In this document: piece after piece, positions 62,683 to 64,000 of the stretch
Layout: the number at the start of each line of letters is the position of its first letter
Position numbering within the stretch: position 1 is the first letter of the stretch
NCBI GenBank assembly: GCA_024516035.1
Contig: JAMCCL010000077.1
Span: 1 to 64,000, forward strand
DNA length: 64,000 nt
Origin: Bactericera cockerelli
Taxonomy: Eukaryota; Arthropoda; Insecta; Hemiptera; Triozidae
Direction of reading: 5' to 3'
Translations under genes and position numbers: made by a program
Notes under the pieces: generated by a model
What the model was told of the DNA's origin: nothing
What the model saw: only the letters and a program-made list of their open reading frames with translations
The model's database searches: none

Positions 62683-64000
62683 ATTATAATAATGAGACAT
62701 GTACAAACTTAAGAACAGTGTTTCACAGATATTAAAAAGGTAATCAATGGAAGAAAACAAGAATAGAATAAAATAATAGTAAAAGAAAAGGAATTAATTG
62801 AATTAAGAATGAAAAATACCTAACTAGTTTAGGGATAAAATACAATCGTAAAAAAAAATAATAATAATTTTTTATATCTTAATTGATAATATAGGCACCT
62901 AAGTATTGGGGTTAGGAAAGGGATTCGAACCCGTAGCTTGTGGTTTTATGCTTTCATGAAAATTATAATTATGGTTTCTGTAATATTAATTCAACTTCTA
63001 ATGTGTTCAGGAGATTTAATTGAGAAGCGCAAAATATAAAATTAGCTAAAAAGTATATTTTCTGAGAATTTTTATGTCTTATGTTCACTTTTATGTTTTA
63101 TGTCCTACACCTTAACAGATATCAAAAAAGTTCTTTGAGTTGATCTTATCCCTCCCTCCCTCATCAGGATGTAATTAATTCAATAATAACATTTTTAAGT
63201 TTGGTTTCTGAATTTTTTGATCCTCGAAAAAAAATTTACTTTATGACGTAAGAAATAAAGGCCTAGTTCCCGTAATATATTTATTGGATCCACTAGTGGA
63301 GGAAAATCTACTGGCTTGGCGCGGCGACTTGTGGACACAGAGTGTCCCACCAAAGTTGAACACCTCAAATTACTCGGCCCCTGAAAGAGTTTTTTTAAAG
63401 AAAACAAGGGTACGGTTTTTTTTGCAGTTTGACCTAATTATGCGTTTCAGTCATGATTTTTTTAATACAGAGTGGTTCAAAAGTCAGAAATTGAGGTGTC
63501 AACTTTTATTTTTAAATGGATCAACCTGAATTTTATTTGATTTAACTTATACTTACTTCAAAATGGTTCTTGAGTACCTACTTTTTTAAACTAAAATATT
63601 ACATACAGGGAGGTTTTTTCTCGACCAATTTTTCTTCTTCTAAGTCTCGAATAATTCAAGTTCGTTTGATTTTTTCGATAACAAGATTAGATAGTGTTTT
63701 TGTAATGAAAACACGCAATTTCTTTTATACAGGGTGGTTTTCAAGTAAAATAATAACTTGATTTAAAAAAAAATATTACAGTTTATTTTTTTAATATTAC
63801 AAATTAATAAATGATCTCCTCGCTTAATTTTACACATTTTTTGCTAGTCATATCGAAAAACAAAACTAAAGTGTTGTACAAGGTGAGACATATTTTTTTT
63901 GCAACACCCTGTATGTGGGCAGTCAAAGAGACGTAAAATTAAACAGGAAGACTAGAATTGCACAATATTGGTTACAACATCATAACTTTTTGATATCACT
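62683..64000. other. No gene seen; possible transposon termini
   Basis: A B-box-like string GGGATTCGAACCC (about 62921) hints at another tRNA-derived relic. ACAGGGTGGTTTTCAAG at 63730 and ACACCCTGTA at 63904 could be the ends of a small mariner-type MITE, but they share only seven bases. No gene was found. Confidence 0.3.

Noticed and set aside
63730..63912. Small MITE with CAGGGTG ends
   Set aside because: Only seven terminal bases match and the inner sequences do not pair, so boundaries cannot be supported.

Overview
This is eukaryotic nuclear DNA from an arthropod, most likely an insect. It is AT-rich, has spliceosomal introns and polyA-tailed retroposons, and is packed with insect-type mobile elements: copia with a half-tRNA primer site, gypsy with an env-like gene, DD41D mariner, Transib, pogo, P, hAT, a piggyBac MITE, Helitron-like elements, and tRNA- and 5S-rRNA-derived SINEs. 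I see no complete ordinary host gene. Almost everything supportable is transposon, transposon wreckage, satellite or SINE. The species cannot be named from the sequence alone.

Layout. 0-5.3 kb: an ORF entering from the left edge, a hAT transposase fragment abutting the 3' half of a gypsy env-like gene and its LTR, two SINEs and a fold-back element. 5.8-13.7 kb: one decayed DDE-transposase-like gene split twice, first by a 1.7-kb non-autonomous element with 387-bp inverted repeats, then by a 3.2-kb pogo element whose transposase ends in a PHD-type zinc finger. 14.5-20.3 kb: a 174-bp tandem repeat, a SINE, a pogo N-terminal relic, a tandem duplication of a Myb/SANT-like exon, a 5S-rRNA-like SINE head, a P-element relic, another pogo relic and a LINE 3' end. 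20.8-25.7 kb: copia gag with a LINE inside its leader, then an unidentified minus-strand coding fragment held between two partial copia LTRs.

25.5-36.8 kb: a nest. A copia remnant is interrupted by a 10.25-kb gypsy element (minus strand, both LTRs, gag-pol-env), and that element's integrase is interrupted by a LINE carrying RT and RNase H. 36.8-40.0 kb: a nearly intact pogo transposase. 40.7-49.5 kb: a four-level nest. A DD41D mariner contains a Transib (RAG1-related) element with a CGCCG target duplication. The Transib contains a second DD41D (rosa-like) mariner with about 450-bp inverted repeats and a full-length transposase. That mariner contains two Helitron-like elements, one internally expanded into a 146-bp satellite. 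Removing each insert rejoins the frame of its host.

49.5-64 kb: satellites and SINEs. These are a 53-bp array, a 5S-rRNA-derived SINE grown internally into nine 111-bp repeats and then hit by a piggyBac MITE, a 390-bp duplication, a four-unit 651-bp satellite ending in a 30-bp array, and several tRNA- and 5S-derived SINEs that share a common core.

The window therefore reads as a chronicle of insertions rather than a gene cluster. The most informative features are the exactly resolvable nests, the two cases of satellite birth inside a transposable element, the modular SINE heads, and two coding regions I cannot place in known families: the DDE gene with an NTCAFDS-containing tail, and the LTR-enclosed gene fragment.
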